Part shown: positions 33,902 to 42,511 of the stretch, one piece after another
Layout of the letters: the number at the start of each line of letters is the position of its first letter
Position numbering within the stretch: the first letter of the stretch is position 1
Source of the DNA: 66-474 sp035606235
Lineage (GTDB): Bacteria > Pseudomonadota > Gammaproteobacteria > Xanthomonadales > Rhodanobacteraceae
DNA length: 64,000 bases
Reading direction: 5' to 3'
Assembly: GCA_035606235.1 (NCBI GenBank)
Contig: DATNFU010000048.1
Span: 9,389-73,388, forward strand
Notes under the pieces: model-generated
Databases searched by the model: none
Told to the model about the DNA's origin: nothing
What the model saw: only the letters and a program-made list of their open reading frames with translations
Program-made: the position numbers and the translations under genes

Positions 33902-34795
33902 ATGAACGCAGCAGTCGCCGCCGCCCCTCATCAAAGCGACACCGATCGGCTCGGTGTCACCTTGCTGTTTTCGCTGATCGTGCACGCGGTACTGATCCTG
34001 GGGCTCGGCTTCGAGTTGGCGAAGCCCAAACCCAGCCTGCCTGCGCTGGATGTCACTCTGCTCACCAGCGCCAACGCGCAGTCACCCGACAAGGCGGATT
34101 TCCTGGCCCAGGCCAACAACAGCGGCGGCGGCGATACCGACAAGGCAAAGCGGCCGAGCACGCTGTTCTCCGGGCCGTTGCCGACCGACGAGCAAGGCAT
34201 CGCACCAATGCCGCTGCAGCCGGCGGCGCCCGCGCCCACTGTGGCGAGTGCGCCGCGCTACGTGAGTGCAAGCGCGCAGGCCGACCAAAAGGTGACACGG
34301 CAACCCGAACGCCGGGAACACACGCAGATCGCGCCGCGGCAATCGGCGGTGCAGATCGATCGGCAACTGGAAATGGCGACGCTGACGCAGGAGGTTCGCG
34401 CGGAGGAACAGGCCTACGCCAAGCGTCCGCGCAAGCGGCACATCTCCGCCAACACGCGCGAATACGCGTACGCGGCCTACATGAAGGCCTGGGTCAATCG
34501 CATCGAGCGCATCGGCAATCTCAATTACCCGGATGAGGCGCGCCGCCGGCAACTGCATGGACAGCTGATGCTGACCGTGGGCCTGGGCCGTGATGGCCGG
34601 GTCAAGAGCGTGGATATCATCCAGAGTTCCGGCCACAAGGTGCTGGATGACGCCGCGATCCGCATCGTGCACCTGGCCGCGCCATTCCCGCCGGTCCCGC
34701 AGGACAAGGACGACCGCGGCCGCAAGGGCGTGGACGAGCTGTACATCACGCGCACCTGGCAGTTCCTGCGCGGCAATGAGCTGCAGACACGGTGA
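33902..34795 (+). CDS. energy transducer TonB-family protein
   Basis: 297 residues. One N-terminal anchor helix at about 20-38 (LFSLIVHAVLILGLGFE). A long Ala/Pro/Gln-rich periplasmic spacer follows, then a C-terminal TonB domain at about 205-290 with YPDEARRRQLHGQLML, VGLGRDGRVKSVDI and APFPPVP. The spacer lacks the classic Pro-Lys repeats. TonB proteins transmit proton-motive energy from ExbBD to outer-membrane receptors; in Pseudomonas the homologue beside pilG (TonB3) is linked to twitching motility. No exbBD is in the window. Confidence 0.9.
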   Translation: MNAAVAAAPHQSDTDRLGVTLLFSLIVHAVLILGLGFELAKPKPSLPALDVTLLTSANAQSPDKADFLAQANNSGGGDTDKAKRPSTLFSGPLPTDEQGIAPMPLQPAAPAPTVASAPRYVSASAQADQKVTRQPERREHTQIAPRQSAVQIDRQLEMATLTQEVRAEEQAYAKRPRKRHISANTREYAYAAYMKAWVNRIERIGNLNYPDEARRRQLHGQLMLTVGLGRDGRVKSVDIIQSSGHKVLDDAAIRIVHLAAPFPPVPQDKDDRGRKGVDELYITRTWQFLRGNELQTR

Positions 34796-34859
34796 AGCGT
34801 CGGAAGCCGGCAACAGCTAACCGTAGCCCAAGAACGTGAATGCGGGATATCTTTGTTTT

Positions 34860-34901
34860 CCGGCTACCGATCACCGGCTACCGATCACCGGCTCCCGACA
34901 C
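34860..34901. repeat. 14-base tandem repeat, three copies
   Basis: CCGGCTACCGATCA at 34860-34873 and 34874-34887 (identical), then a variant CCGGCTCCCGACAC at 34888-34901. It sits just upstream of the yqgE -10 and resembles the degenerate GGTAACCGG repeats at 43369-43402. Confidence 0.9.
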
Positions 34902-34910
34902 CCGCCGTCG

Positions 34911-34916
34911 TACAAT
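34911..34916 (+). promoter_or_regulatory. candidate -10 for yqgE
   Basis: TACAAT ends six bases before the yqgE ATG, with GGAG between. If it is the real promoter, the transcript would begin at or near the ATG and be nearly leaderless; if transcription comes from upstream, GGAG would serve as ribosome site. Confidence 0.4.
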
Positions 34917-34922
34917 GGAGCC

Positions 34923-35489
34923 ATGTCCAACACCTCCTCCCTCACCGGTCATTTCCTGATTGCGATGCCCAGCCTGGGCGATCCCAATTTCGCCCGTGGC
35001 GTCACCTTCGTGTGCCAGCACGGCGAGGAAGGCACGATGGGGCTGGTGGTCAATCGCGCGTCCGAATACAAGCTCGGCGACGTGATGGCGCAAATGCAGA
35101 TGACCTGCGAGCGCGAGGAGATCGCGGCCACGCAGGTGCTGATCGGTGGCCCGGTACGGGCCGAGCGCGGCTTCGTGCTGCATGCGCCGGACGAGCGCAA
35201 GTGGGATTCCACTTTCCTGATCAGCGATGCGCTGGCCGTGACCACGTCGCGCGACATTCTCGCCGCGATGGCGGAAGGCAATGGACCAGCGCGCGCGCTG
35301 GTCGCACTGGGTTACGCGGGCTGGGGTGCGGGACAACTTGAACAGGAATTGCGCGACAATGCGTGGCTCACCGTCGAAGCCAGCGATCGCATACTGTTCG
35401 ACACCGCGCTGGATCAGCGCTGGCATGCCGCGGTTGCCCTGGTCGGCGTGGACCCGAATCAGTTGAGCGATTACGCCGGTCACGCATGA
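34923..35489 (+). CDS. yqgE: YqgE/AlgH (DUF179) family protein
   Basis: 188 residues from ATG 34923. Family signatures: LTGHFLIAMPSLGDPNFARGV near 5, GTMGLVVNRAS near 38, VLIGGPVRAERGFVLH near 74 and ALGYAGWGAGQLEQEL near 130. Function is not firmly known; AlgH was tied to alginate regulation in Pseudomonas. It precedes ruvX by 103 bases, a neighbour in most gammaproteobacteria. Confidence 0.94.
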   Translation: MSNTSSLTGHFLIAMPSLGDPNFARGVTFVCQHGEEGTMGLVVNRASEYKLGDVMAQMQMTCEREEIAATQVLIGGPVRAERGFVLHAPDERKWDSTFLISDALAVTTSRDILAAMAEGNGPARALVALGYAGWGAGQLEQELRDNAWLTVEASDRILFDTALDQRWHAAVALVGVDPNQLSDYAGHA

Positions 35490-35592
35490 AAGATTCTTGC
35501 GCCGGTGCGTGCAAGCAGCCATGCGCGCCGCCCTTGGCCAACAGCTCCGCGGCTGCACTTTTGGAACATCGCCGCCCTTGCGATCAGAAATC

Positions 35593-36021
35593 ATGTCCTT
35601 GATCGGCTTTGATTACGGCACACGCAGGATCGGCATCGCCGCGGGGAATCGCATCAGCGCCAGCGCGCAATCGCTGCAAGCCCTGCAAGCCAAGGGTGGC
35701 GAGCCGGACTGGCAGCGCGTGGACGCGCTACTCGCGGAGTGGCAGCCGGAGGCGCTGGTAGTCGGACTGCCGCTGACTCTGGACGGCGGCGAACAAGCCG
35801 TCACCCTTGGCGCGCGCGCGTTCGCGCGTACGCTGCAAGAGCGCTATCGCTTGCCCGTGCATCTGATCGACGAGCGGCACACCTCGCAGGAAGCCGCGCG
35901 TCGCTTCGCCGCGCAACGCGCCGCAGGATTGCAGCGTCGCCGCAATGCGACAAACATTGACTCACTCGCCGCTGTGGTGATTCTGGAATCGTGGCTGAGT
36001 GAAAACGCGCGTGAGCCGTAA
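35593..36021 (+). CDS. ruvX: RuvX/YqgF Holliday-junction-resolvase-like protein
   Basis: 142 residues from ATG 35593. RNase-H-fold motifs: LIGFDYGTRRIGIAAG near 3, VVGLPLTLDG near 51, LIDERHTSQEA near 93 and NIDSLAAVVILESWL near the end. E. coli YqgF is essential and acts in 16S rRNA 5' end processing; a resolvase role is suggested by fold. The frame is open 96 bases upstream, but only this ATG leads directly into family sequence. Confidence 0.94.
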   Translation: MSLIGFDYGTRRIGIAAGNRISASAQSLQALQAKGGEPDWQRVDALLAEWQPEALVVGLPLTLDGGEQAVTLGARAFARTLQERYRLPVHLIDERHTSQEAARRFAAQRAAGLQRRRNATNIDSLAAVVILESWLSENAREP

Positions 36022-36040
36022 GCCTGAAAGCAGGCGCACT

Positions 36041-36070
36041 GTCACTCCGGGGCGCGGCCCCGGAATGACG
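36041..36070. repeat. hairpin repeat, GTCATTCCGG family, in the ruvX-pyrB gap
   Basis: GTCACTCCGGGGCG with CGGCCCCGGAATGAC: a compact inverted repeat with one mismatch. It shares the GTCAnTCCGG/CCGGAATGAC ends of the longer elements at 43423 and 58742. It may help end ruvX transcription, but no T run follows. Confidence 0.75.
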
Positions 36071-36082
36071 CCCCGCTTTGGG

Positions 36083-36088
36083 TATCAT
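36083..36088 (+). promoter_or_regulatory. candidate -10 for pyrB
   Basis: TATCAT, eight bases before the pyrB ATG and just after the 36041-36070 hairpin. It would give an almost leaderless mRNA. No clear ribosome site precedes the ATG. Confidence 0.35.
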
Positions 36089-36096
36089 TCACGCCC

Positions 36097-37008
36097 ATGC
36101 GCCATCTACTGACCCTCGAAACCCTGCCCGGCGCGAAGATCGCCCATCTGCTCGAGCGCGCGGAAGATTTTCGCACGCGCGGCAGGCAACGCGATCTGCT
36201 GGTCGATCGCACTGTGCTCAACCTGTTCTTCGAGCCTTCCACGCGCACGCGCACGTCGTTCGAGATCGCCGCACGCCGGCTTGGCGCAGACGTTGTCAAC
36301 TTTGATCTCTCGCGTTCCTCGACGACCAAGGGCGAGAGCCTGCTGGATACCTTGCACACGCTCGAAGCAATGCGGCTGGATGCACTGGTGGTGCGCCACA
36401 ACGAAAACCGCATGCCGGATTGGCTGGCCGAGCATGCCAATACCGATGTCGCGATCATCAATGCCGGCGACGGTTCACGCGCGCATCCGACCCAGGGCTT
36501 GCTGGATGCGCTGACCATCCGTCAGCACCGCAGAAATCTCGAAAACTTGGCGATCGTGATCTGCGGCGATATACGCCATTCGCGGGTCGCGCGCTCTGAT
36601 GTGCATGCGTTCACCGCGCTGGGCGCGCGCGACATCCGCCTGTGCGCGCCGCGTGCGTTGCTGCCGGAAGATACCAGCGAGTTTGCCGGTTGCGTGGTGA
36701 GCGAGGATTTCGACGCTGCGCTGGACAACGCGGATGTCGTGATCATGTTGCGCATCCAGAAGGAGCGCATGGCCGCGGCGCTGCTGCCGGCCGACAGCGA
36801 CTACTTCGCACAATACGGACTGGACGCGCGGCGACTGGCGCTGGCCGCGCCCGATTGCATGGTGTTGCACCCGGGCCCGATCAATCGCGGCGTGGAGATT
36901 GCCGGTGAAGTTGCCGACGGCGCGCAATCGCGCATCCTGGATCAGGTGAGCAACGGCGTGTTCGTGCGCATGGCGGTGCTGGCGGAATTGCTGGCTCCTC
37001 GCGCATAA
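36097..37008 (+). CDS. pyrB: aspartate carbamoyltransferase catalytic chain PyrB
   Basis: 303 residues. Carbamoyl-phosphate site FEPSTRTRTSFE at 46-56; AHPTQGLLD near 129; C-terminal aspartate-site motif LHPGPINRGVEI near 257. It catalyses the committed step of pyrimidine synthesis. The Pseudomonas form needs an adjacent dihydroorotase-like pyrC' and the E. coli form pairs with pyrI; neither is next to it here. The downstream lipoprotein gene starts 26 bases after the stop. Confidence 0.97.
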   Translation: MRHLLTLETLPGAKIAHLLERAEDFRTRGRQRDLLVDRTVLNLFFEPSTRTRTSFEIAARRLGADVVNFDLSRSSTTKGESLLDTLHTLEAMRLDALVVRHNENRMPDWLAEHANTDVAIINAGDGSRAHPTQGLLDALTIRQHRRNLENLAIVICGDIRHSRVARSDVHAFTALGARDIRLCAPRALLPEDTSEFAGCVVSEDFDAALDNADVVIMLRIQKERMAAALLPADSDYFAQYGLDARRLALAAPDCMVLHPGPINRGVEIAGEVADGAQSRILDQVSNGVFVRMAVLAELLAPRA

Positions 37009-37034
37009 TCCGCGCGATCGCAGGGGAGAGCGCC

Positions 37035-38747
37035 ATGTACCGTTCAATGCGCCGTTTCGCGCTGCCGTCGGGCTGCGTTGCGCTGCTGTTGCTCGCCGGC
37101 TGCGGCAAGAAGGTCGAGAACACCGCGCCGCTTTCGTTCGCGCCCGCCGACACCGCGTTCCTGTACGCCAATTTCAAACCGCTGCCCGACGACGTGCAGC
37201 AGGCGATGAACAAGCGCACCTTCGCGGTGATGCAGTACTCCTCGGCAAGTTACAGACGCATGGCGCAGTTGCTGGCCGTGAACAATCCGGATCTCGCGCG
37301 GGTCCTCGACGAGATTGGCACCGAGCTGGGCAACATCAAGACGCCCCAGCAATTGCAGCAGGCGACCGGCTTGTCGCAGCAGGCGCATTACGCGGTCTAC
37401 GGCATCGGCGTCGCGCCGGTTGCGCGCATCGAACTGGCGGATCCCGACGCGTTCCGCGCGCTGCTCGCGCGCATCGAGAAGAGCAATGGCCATCCGTTCG
37501 CGACCGCTAAACTGGATGCGCAGGATTACTGGATGATCGGCGGCGCCGCCGACAAGCTGCATCTGCTGCTGGCAATCGAGCACAACAAGCAACTGGTGGC
37601 GACGCTTGCACCCGCCGATGCCGATCCCGGGCTGCTGCGGCAATTGCTTGGCCTGACCAAACCCGCCCGCAGCGCCGCCGAGCGCCTTGCAGGCATCGAC
37701 AGTGATCGCGGCTATACCGACTACGGTTCGGGTTACCTCGATTTGCCCAAACTGCTGGCGCGGTTGTCGGATCCCAAAGATGCGGTCACGCTGGCCTACG
37801 CCGCGGCACTGGGCGCACCGGCGCCGAGCAGCGATCCGGCGTGTCCGACGGAATTCGCCTCCATGGGAGCGCAGATGCCGTTGACGAGCATCGGCTATCA
37901 ACAGTTCGAGGCTGACCACGTTCGCGGCAGCCTGGATATTTCCCTGTCGACGCCCCTGCGCGGATTGCTCGCGGCATTGAAGCAGCCGGTGCCGGGCATG
38001 GCCGCGAAGCCGGATGAGTCACTGTTCGATCTGACCCTGGCGTTGCCGCTGCAAAAAATCCAGGCGTTCTGGCAATCGCGCGCCCAAGCGGTCGCCGCGC
38101 AACCGTACAAGTGCCCGACGTTGGCCTCGCTCAACCAAAGTTTCAAGTCCATGGCGACTTCGCTGCAACAGCAGATGCCGCCGCAAGCCGCATCACTGCT
38201 CGGTTTGCGCGTGGTGCTCGATCAACTGGTGCTGAGCGGCGGCCCCGCCTCCTCGCCGCAACTGGCCGGGCGTTTGCAGATCGCCAGCAATGATCCGGAT
38301 GCACTGTTGCAGCAGGCGCAGAAGACATTGCCGCAACTCGCGCTCACCGCGGTCAAGGCCGACGGCAAGCCGATCGCGATCGCACTGCCGCCGCAATTGC
38401 AGTCGGTATCCGGTGGTGCGTCGCAAGGCTGGATCGCCGCCGATCAACACTCGCTCGGCATCGCGGTCGGCGCCGGCGAAGACGCCAAACTCGCCGCCAT
38501 GCTGAAAGCCGATGCGGGCGACGGCAGCGGGCTGATGCGCCTGCATTTTGACGGGCGTGTGTACGGCATCATGGCCGACTTCAGCGATTCGCTCGCAAGC
38601 AAGATGCCGGCGGCATCACAGCCCGAACTGCAACGCCAGAGCGCGATGATGCGCCTGTACGCACAGTGGTTGCGCAGTGTCGACGCCGAGGTGACGCTCG
38701 ATGACCAAGGCTTGCACGTGCAAGGCGAAGCGAAGCTGGCGCAGTAG
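37035..38747 (+). CDS. large lipoprotein of unknown function
   Basis: 570 residues. A lipoprotein signal ends in lipobox LLAGC with Cys23, followed by GKK. Residue +2 is Gly, so outer-membrane sorting is likely by the E. coli rule. The mature part looks globular, opening with FAPADTAFLYANFKPLPD; the run ADTxxYxAN recalls DUF3352-like repeats in secreted proteins, but I cannot assign a family. Two cysteines, near 280 and 360, could pair. It follows pyrB by 26 bases and precedes a convergent SnoaL-like gene. Confidence 0.8.
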   Translation: MYRSMRRFALPSGCVALLLLAGCGKKVENTAPLSFAPADTAFLYANFKPLPDDVQQAMNKRTFAVMQYSSASYRRMAQLLAVNNPDLARVLDEIGTELGNIKTPQQLQQATGLSQQAHYAVYGIGVAPVARIELADPDAFRALLARIEKSNGHPFATAKLDAQDYWMIGGAADKLHLLLAIEHNKQLVATLAPADADPGLLRQLLGLTKPARSAAERLAGIDSDRGYTDYGSGYLDLPKLLARLSDPKDAVTLAYAAALGAPAPSSDPACPTEFASMGAQMPLTSIGYQQFEADHVRGSLDISLSTPLRGLLAALKQPVPGMAAKPDESLFDLTLALPLQKIQAFWQSRAQAVAAQPYKCPTLASLNQSFKSMATSLQQQMPPQAASLLGLRVVLDQLVLSGGPASSPQLAGRLQIASNDPDALLQQAQKTLPQLALTAVKADGKPIAIALPPQLQSVSGGASQGWIAADQHSLGIAVGAGEDAKLAAMLKADAGDGSGLMRLHFDGRVYGIMADFSDSLASKMPAASQPELQRQSAMMRLYAQWLRSVDAEVTLDDQGLHVQGEAKLAQ

Positions 38748-38780
38748 GCGCGCGCACCGGTAAACCCGCCGGCGTCGCCG

Positions 38781-39275
38781 CTACCTCTTGGCAGGGAACG
38801 GGCGCTCCGGTTGGCTGATCGTATTCTGGAATTCGGCGATCAGCCACTTGCCGGCGTGACGTGTGACGACCAGCGTCTGGATACCGGTGCCGGGCGGCGG
38901 CATGCCAGGCGGCATCTGCTCGCCGGTCATGCGCCAGCGTGCATGCGCAACCGCGATCGCCGGCGTCAGGAATTTCACCTGCACATCGGTAAAAGTCAGC
39001 GTGCTGTGCGCAAATACGGTGGCGAACGCGCGCGCGAGTTTCTGCTGCATCTCGGCACGGCTTTTCCACCACCAGCCGGCCACGTTGATCACGTCGCAGT
39101 CGGACGTGAACAGCGCGGAATAGGCGGCCGCGTCGTGCCGATTCCAGGCATCCGCTTGCTGCATGGCGACGCTGCGCACCGCAGCCTCATCGGCGCTTGG
39201 CGCCGCTGCGGCCAAAGGAGCGCACAACGTCATCAACATCACCGGTGCAACGGACCAACGGGTCGCTCGGTTCAT
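38781..39275 (-). CDS. secreted SnoaL/DUF4440-like protein
   Basis: 164 residues. The signal peptide is about 25 residues (MNRATRWSVAPVMLMTLC..., ending AAAA). The mature domain has the NTF2-like pattern of DUF4440/SgcJ proteins: AWNRHDAAAYSALFTSDCDVIN near 44 and VVTRHAGKWLIAEFQNT near the C-terminus. The family includes isomerases, hydratases and many proteins with no known activity. It converges with the lipoprotein gene 33 bases away and lies 60 bases after pilU on the same strand. Confidence 0.82.
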   Translation of the reverse strand: MNRATRWSVAPVMLMTLCAPLAAAAPSADEAAVRSVAMQQADAWNRHDAAAYSALFTSDCDVINVAGWWWKSRAEMQQKLARAFATVFAHSTLTFTDVQVKFLTPAIAVAHARWRMTGEQMPPGMPPPGTGIQTLVVTRHAGKWLIAEFQNTISQPERPFPAKR

Positions 39276-39335
39276 GGCGCTGTCTCCAGAACAAGGCGGA
39301 AGCGCCGCCGCACTTTGCCGTTTCCCGCTACTCGC

Positions 39336-40463
39336 CTACTTTTCCGTCATCTCCACGTCGCCCAAGCCTTGCGACAGCGTGTGTGCGTCGCCGCCCTGCG
39401 CCAGCTTGATCTTCAGCCGCACCTCGTTGGAGGAGTCGGCATGGCGCAATGCGTCCTCGTAGGAAATCTCGCCGGCCTGGTACAGATCGAACAGGCTCTG
39501 GTCGAAGGTTTTCATGCCGAGGTTGGTGGATTCCTTCATCACGTCCTTGATCTTGTGGATCTCGCCCTTGCGGATGTAATCCTGCACCAGCGGCGTGCCG
39601 AGCAGAACCTCCATCGCCACCCGCCGCGCCTTGCCGTCGGGGGTCGGGATCAACTGCTGCGCGACGATGCCTTTGAGGTTCATGGAAAGATCCATGTACA
39701 ACTGGCTGCGCACGTCGTCGGGGAAGAAATGGATGATGCGCTCAAGCGCCTGGTTGGCGTTGTTGGCGTGCAGCGTGCACAAGACAAGGTGACCGGTTTC
39801 GGAAAAGTGGATCGCATATTCCATCGTTTCGCGGGTGCGCACCTCGCCGATCAGGATGACATCCGGCGCCTGCCGCAACGTGTTCTTCAGCGCGTTCTCC
39901 CACGAGTCGGTATCGATGCCCAACTCGCGCTGGGTGATGATGCAGCCTTCGTGCTTGTGCACGTATTCGATCGGATCCTCGATGGTGATGATGTGGCCGG
40001 TCGAGTTCTGGTTGCGATAACCGATGATCGACGCGAGCGATGTGGTCTTGCCCGCGCCGGTGGCGCCGACGAATACCACGATGCCGCGCTTGGTCATCGC
40101 GAGCTGCTTGACGATCGGCAGCAGGTTCAATTCCTCGACGGTCGGGATCTTGCCCTCGATCCGGCGCAGCACCATGCCCACGCAGTTGCGTTGATAAAAA
40201 CACGAGACGCGAAAACGGCCGACGCCGGACACGCCGATGGCGAACTGGCATTCGTGGGTTTTCTCGAATTCCTCGCGTTGGCTGGGCGCCATCACGTTCA
40301 GCACCATGTCCCGCGATTCCTGCGGCGACAGCGGCGTCTGCGTGATCGGCACGATCCGGCCGTTGACCTTGATCGATGGCGCCACCCCGGCCGTGATGAA
40401 CAGGTCCGATGCCTTCTTGTGCACCATCAATTTGAGGAAGGAACTGAAATCTACGCTGCTCAT
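39336..40463 (-). CDS. pilU: twitching-motility ATPase PilU
   Basis: 375 residues. It starts MSSVDFSSFLKLMVHKKASD, closer to PilU than PilT. Walker A is GATGAGKT at 133-140, Asp box IITIEDPIEYVHKHEG, Walker B-type DVILIGEVRTRET and the His box TLHANNANQAL. PilU is a cytosolic hexameric ATPase that assists PilT in pilus retraction. It follows pilT on the same strand with 180 bases between. The first 20 bases of that gap's far side hold a palindromic half repeat. Confidence 0.95.
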   Translation of the reverse strand: MSSVDFSSFLKLMVHKKASDLFITAGVAPSIKVNGRIVPITQTPLSPQESRDMVLNVMAPSQREEFEKTHECQFAIGVSGVGRFRVSCFYQRNCVGMVLRRIEGKIPTVEELNLLPIVKQLAMTKRGIVVFVGATGAGKTTSLASIIGYRNQNSTGHIITIEDPIEYVHKHEGCIITQRELGIDTDSWENALKNTLRQAPDVILIGEVRTRETMEYAIHFSETGHLVLCTLHANNANQALERIIHFFPDDVRSQLYMDLSMNLKGIVAQQLIPTPDGKARRVAMEVLLGTPLVQDYIRKGEIHKIKDVMKESTNLGMKTFDQSLFDLYQAGEISYEDALRHADSSNEVRLKIKLAQGGDAHTLSQGLGDVEMTEK

Positions 40464-40488
40464 GGCACGCTCCGCAGCCGCTTTGGCT

Positions 40489-40514
40489 CGTCATTCCGGC
40501 GAAAGCCGGAACCC
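40489..40514. repeat. half copy of the GTCATTCCGGC repeat in the pilT-pilU gap
   Basis: CGTCATTCCGGCGAAAGCCGG then AACCC. It is followed by GTGTCTTGCCGATTCGAAAATGATC. This is closest to the unit inserted in ubiH, sharing the CCGGAACCC tail, and marks this type as mobile or repeatedly copied. Confidence 0.8.
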
Positions 40515-40643
40515 AGTGTCTTGCCGATTCGAAAATGATCCCGTCCCCATCGCACACCATGTGCCCGGTAAGGGTGCATCTGTAATGCTGGATCCCGTGT
40601 CATAACGCGTCGGCGTGTTGCACGGGATGAGCGCATTCTGCAC

Positions 40644-41681
40644 TCACTTGAAAATATCCTTGCTCTTGGCGCGCCCGATCGCTGCCTGACGGGTAATCAG
40701 GCCGCGCCGCACCAGGTCCTGCAGACACTGGTCGAGGGTCTGCATGCCGTACTGCTGGCCCGTCTGGATCGAGGAATACATCTGCGCGACCTTGTCCTCG
40801 CGGATCAGGTTGCGGATCGCCGGGATGCCGACCATGATCTCGTGCGCGGCGATGCGGCCCCCGCCGACCTTCTTCATCAGCGTCTGCGAAATCACCGCGC
40901 GCAACGATTCGGAAAGCATCGACCGCACCATCGGCTTTTCGCCGGCCGGGAACACGTCGATGATGCGATCAATGGTCTTGGCCGCGGAAGACGTATGCAG
41001 CGTGGCGAACACCAGGTGTCCGGTTTCGGCGGCGGTAAGCGCGAGGCGAATGGTCTCGATGTCGCGCATCTCGCCGACCAGGATGAAATCCGGATCTTCG
41101 CGCAGCGCCGAGCGCAGCGCCTCGTTGAAACCGTGGGTGTCGCGATGCACTTCGCGCTGGTTCAACAGGCATTTCTGCGCGGTGTGCACGAATTCGATCG
41201 GGTCCTCGATGGTGAGGATGTGGCCGTATTCGTTCTTGTTGACGTGATCCACCATCGCCGCGAGCGTGGTGGATTTGCCGGAACCCGTGGGACCGGTGAC
41301 CAGGATCAAACCTTGCGGCTGGTCGATCAGCTCCTTGAAGATTTTCGGCGCGCCGAGATCCTCAAGCGTCATCACTTCGGCCGGAATGGTACGGAACACC
41401 GCCGCCGCGCCGCGGTTCTGGTTGAAGGCGTTGACGCGGAAGCGCGCCAGGCCCGGGATCTCGAATGAGAAATCGACTTCCAGGAATTCCTCGTAATCAC
41501 GGCGCTGTTTGTCCGACATGATGTCGTACACCAGCGTGTGCACCTGCTTGTGGTCGAGCGCCGGGATGTTGATGCGGCGCACGTCGCCATCCACGCGGAT
41601 CATCGGCGGCAGGCCGGCGGACAGGTGCAGGTCGGAGGCCTTATTCTTGACCGAAAAGGCCAGCAGTTCGGCGATGTCCAT
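40644..41681 (-). CDS. pilT: pilus retraction ATPase PilT
   Basis: 345 residues from ATG 41681, with AGGGG eight bases upstream. Walker A GPTGSGKST at 130-138, ILTIEDPIEFVH, Walker B-type FILVGEMRDIET, FATLHTSSAAKT, and the PilT-specific AIRNLIRE near 290 needed for retraction. PilT disassembles type IV pili for twitching, DNA uptake and surface sensing. It diverges from yggS across 90 bases, the usual pseudomonad/xanthomonad arrangement, and heads a pilT-pilU pair. Confidence 0.97.
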   Translation of the reverse strand: MDIAELLAFSVKNKASDLHLSAGLPPMIRVDGDVRRINIPALDHKQVHTLVYDIMSDKQRRDYEEFLEVDFSFEIPGLARFRVNAFNQNRGAAAVFRTIPAEVMTLEDLGAPKIFKELIDQPQGLILVTGPTGSGKSTTLAAMVDHVNKNEYGHILTIEDPIEFVHTAQKCLLNQREVHRDTHGFNEALRSALREDPDFILVGEMRDIETIRLALTAAETGHLVFATLHTSSAAKTIDRIIDVFPAGEKPMVRSMLSESLRAVISQTLMKKVGGGRIAAHEIMVGIPAIRNLIREDKVAQMYSSIQTGQQYGMQTLDQCLQDLVRRGLITRQAAIGRAKSKDIFK

Positions 41682-41771
41682 CTTGTTTTCCCCTGAAGAA
41701 CCGTGCGCCGCCCCCGGCGCGACCCGGCCCGAGTATACGCTGGTGAAGGTCTTGCGAAATGGGCGCGGCGC

Positions 41772-42464
41772 ATGAATCGGGAACCCGTTCTCGGAGCGAT
41801 CCTCGCGCGTATCGGAGCGGCCTCCGGCGACCGCCCCGTGAGCTTGGTCGCGGCATCCAAATCGCAGCCGGCTTCCGCATTGCAGGCACTGGCCGCGGCC
41901 GGCCAGAGAGCATTCGGCGAAAACTATGTGCAGGAGGCGCTGGGCAAGCAGCTCGAGCTGGCGAAGCTCGCCCTCGAGTGGCACATGATCGGCCCGCTGC
42001 AGTCCAACAAGTGCGCGGAGGTGGCGCGCCACTTCGACTGGTTGCAAAGTCTGGATCGCGAAAAGCTGATCGCGCCGCTGGATCGCGCGCGACCGGAAGG
42101 CATGCCGCCTTTGAACGTGCTGATCGAAGTGAATCTGGATGACGAGGCGAGCAAATCCGGCTGCGCGCCGGGCGCGGTGTTCGCGCTGGCCGCAAAGATC
42201 GCGCGAGCGCCACGCCTTCGCCTCCGCGGAATGATGGCGATCCCGGCGCCCTCGCCCGATCACGAACAACGCCGCGCCGCTTTCGCGCGCTTGCGCGAAT
42301 TGTTCGAAGCGCTGCGCCGCGAGTACACGCAAGTTGACACGCTCTCGATGGGCATGTCCGACGATTTCGAACTTGCCATCACCGAAGGCGCGACGATGGT
42401 GCGGGTGGGGACGGCGTTGTTCGGGCCACGCGGGCGGAAGCAGGCTGCGGGAAATGGAGAATAG
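41772..42464 (+). CDS. yggS: PLP homeostasis protein YggS (PROSC/PLPBP)
   Basis: 230 residues from ATG 41772. The PLP lysine is Lys30 in LVAASKSQP. Other family motifs: FGENYVQEAL near 52, LEWHMIGPLQSNK near 74, LNVLIEVNLDDEASKSG near 116 and the phosphate site LSMGMSDDFELAI near 195. It is a single-domain TIM-barrel PLP carrier affecting amino-acid and B6 balance. proC follows 47 bases on, as in many proteobacteria. Confidence 0.95.
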   Translation: MNREPVLGAILARIGAASGDRPVSLVAASKSQPASALQALAAAGQRAFGENYVQEALGKQLELAKLALEWHMIGPLQSNKCAEVARHFDWLQSLDREKLIAPLDRARPEGMPPLNVLIEVNLDDEASKSGCAPGAVFALAAKIARAPRLRLRGMMAIPAPSPDHEQRRAAFARLRELFEALRREYTQVDTLSMGMSDDFELAITEGATMVRVGTALFGPRGRKQAAGNGE

Positions 42465-42511
42465 GCAAAAGCGATGAAGTATCCTGCGCGTTGAACATCG
42501 CGGGATAGCCC

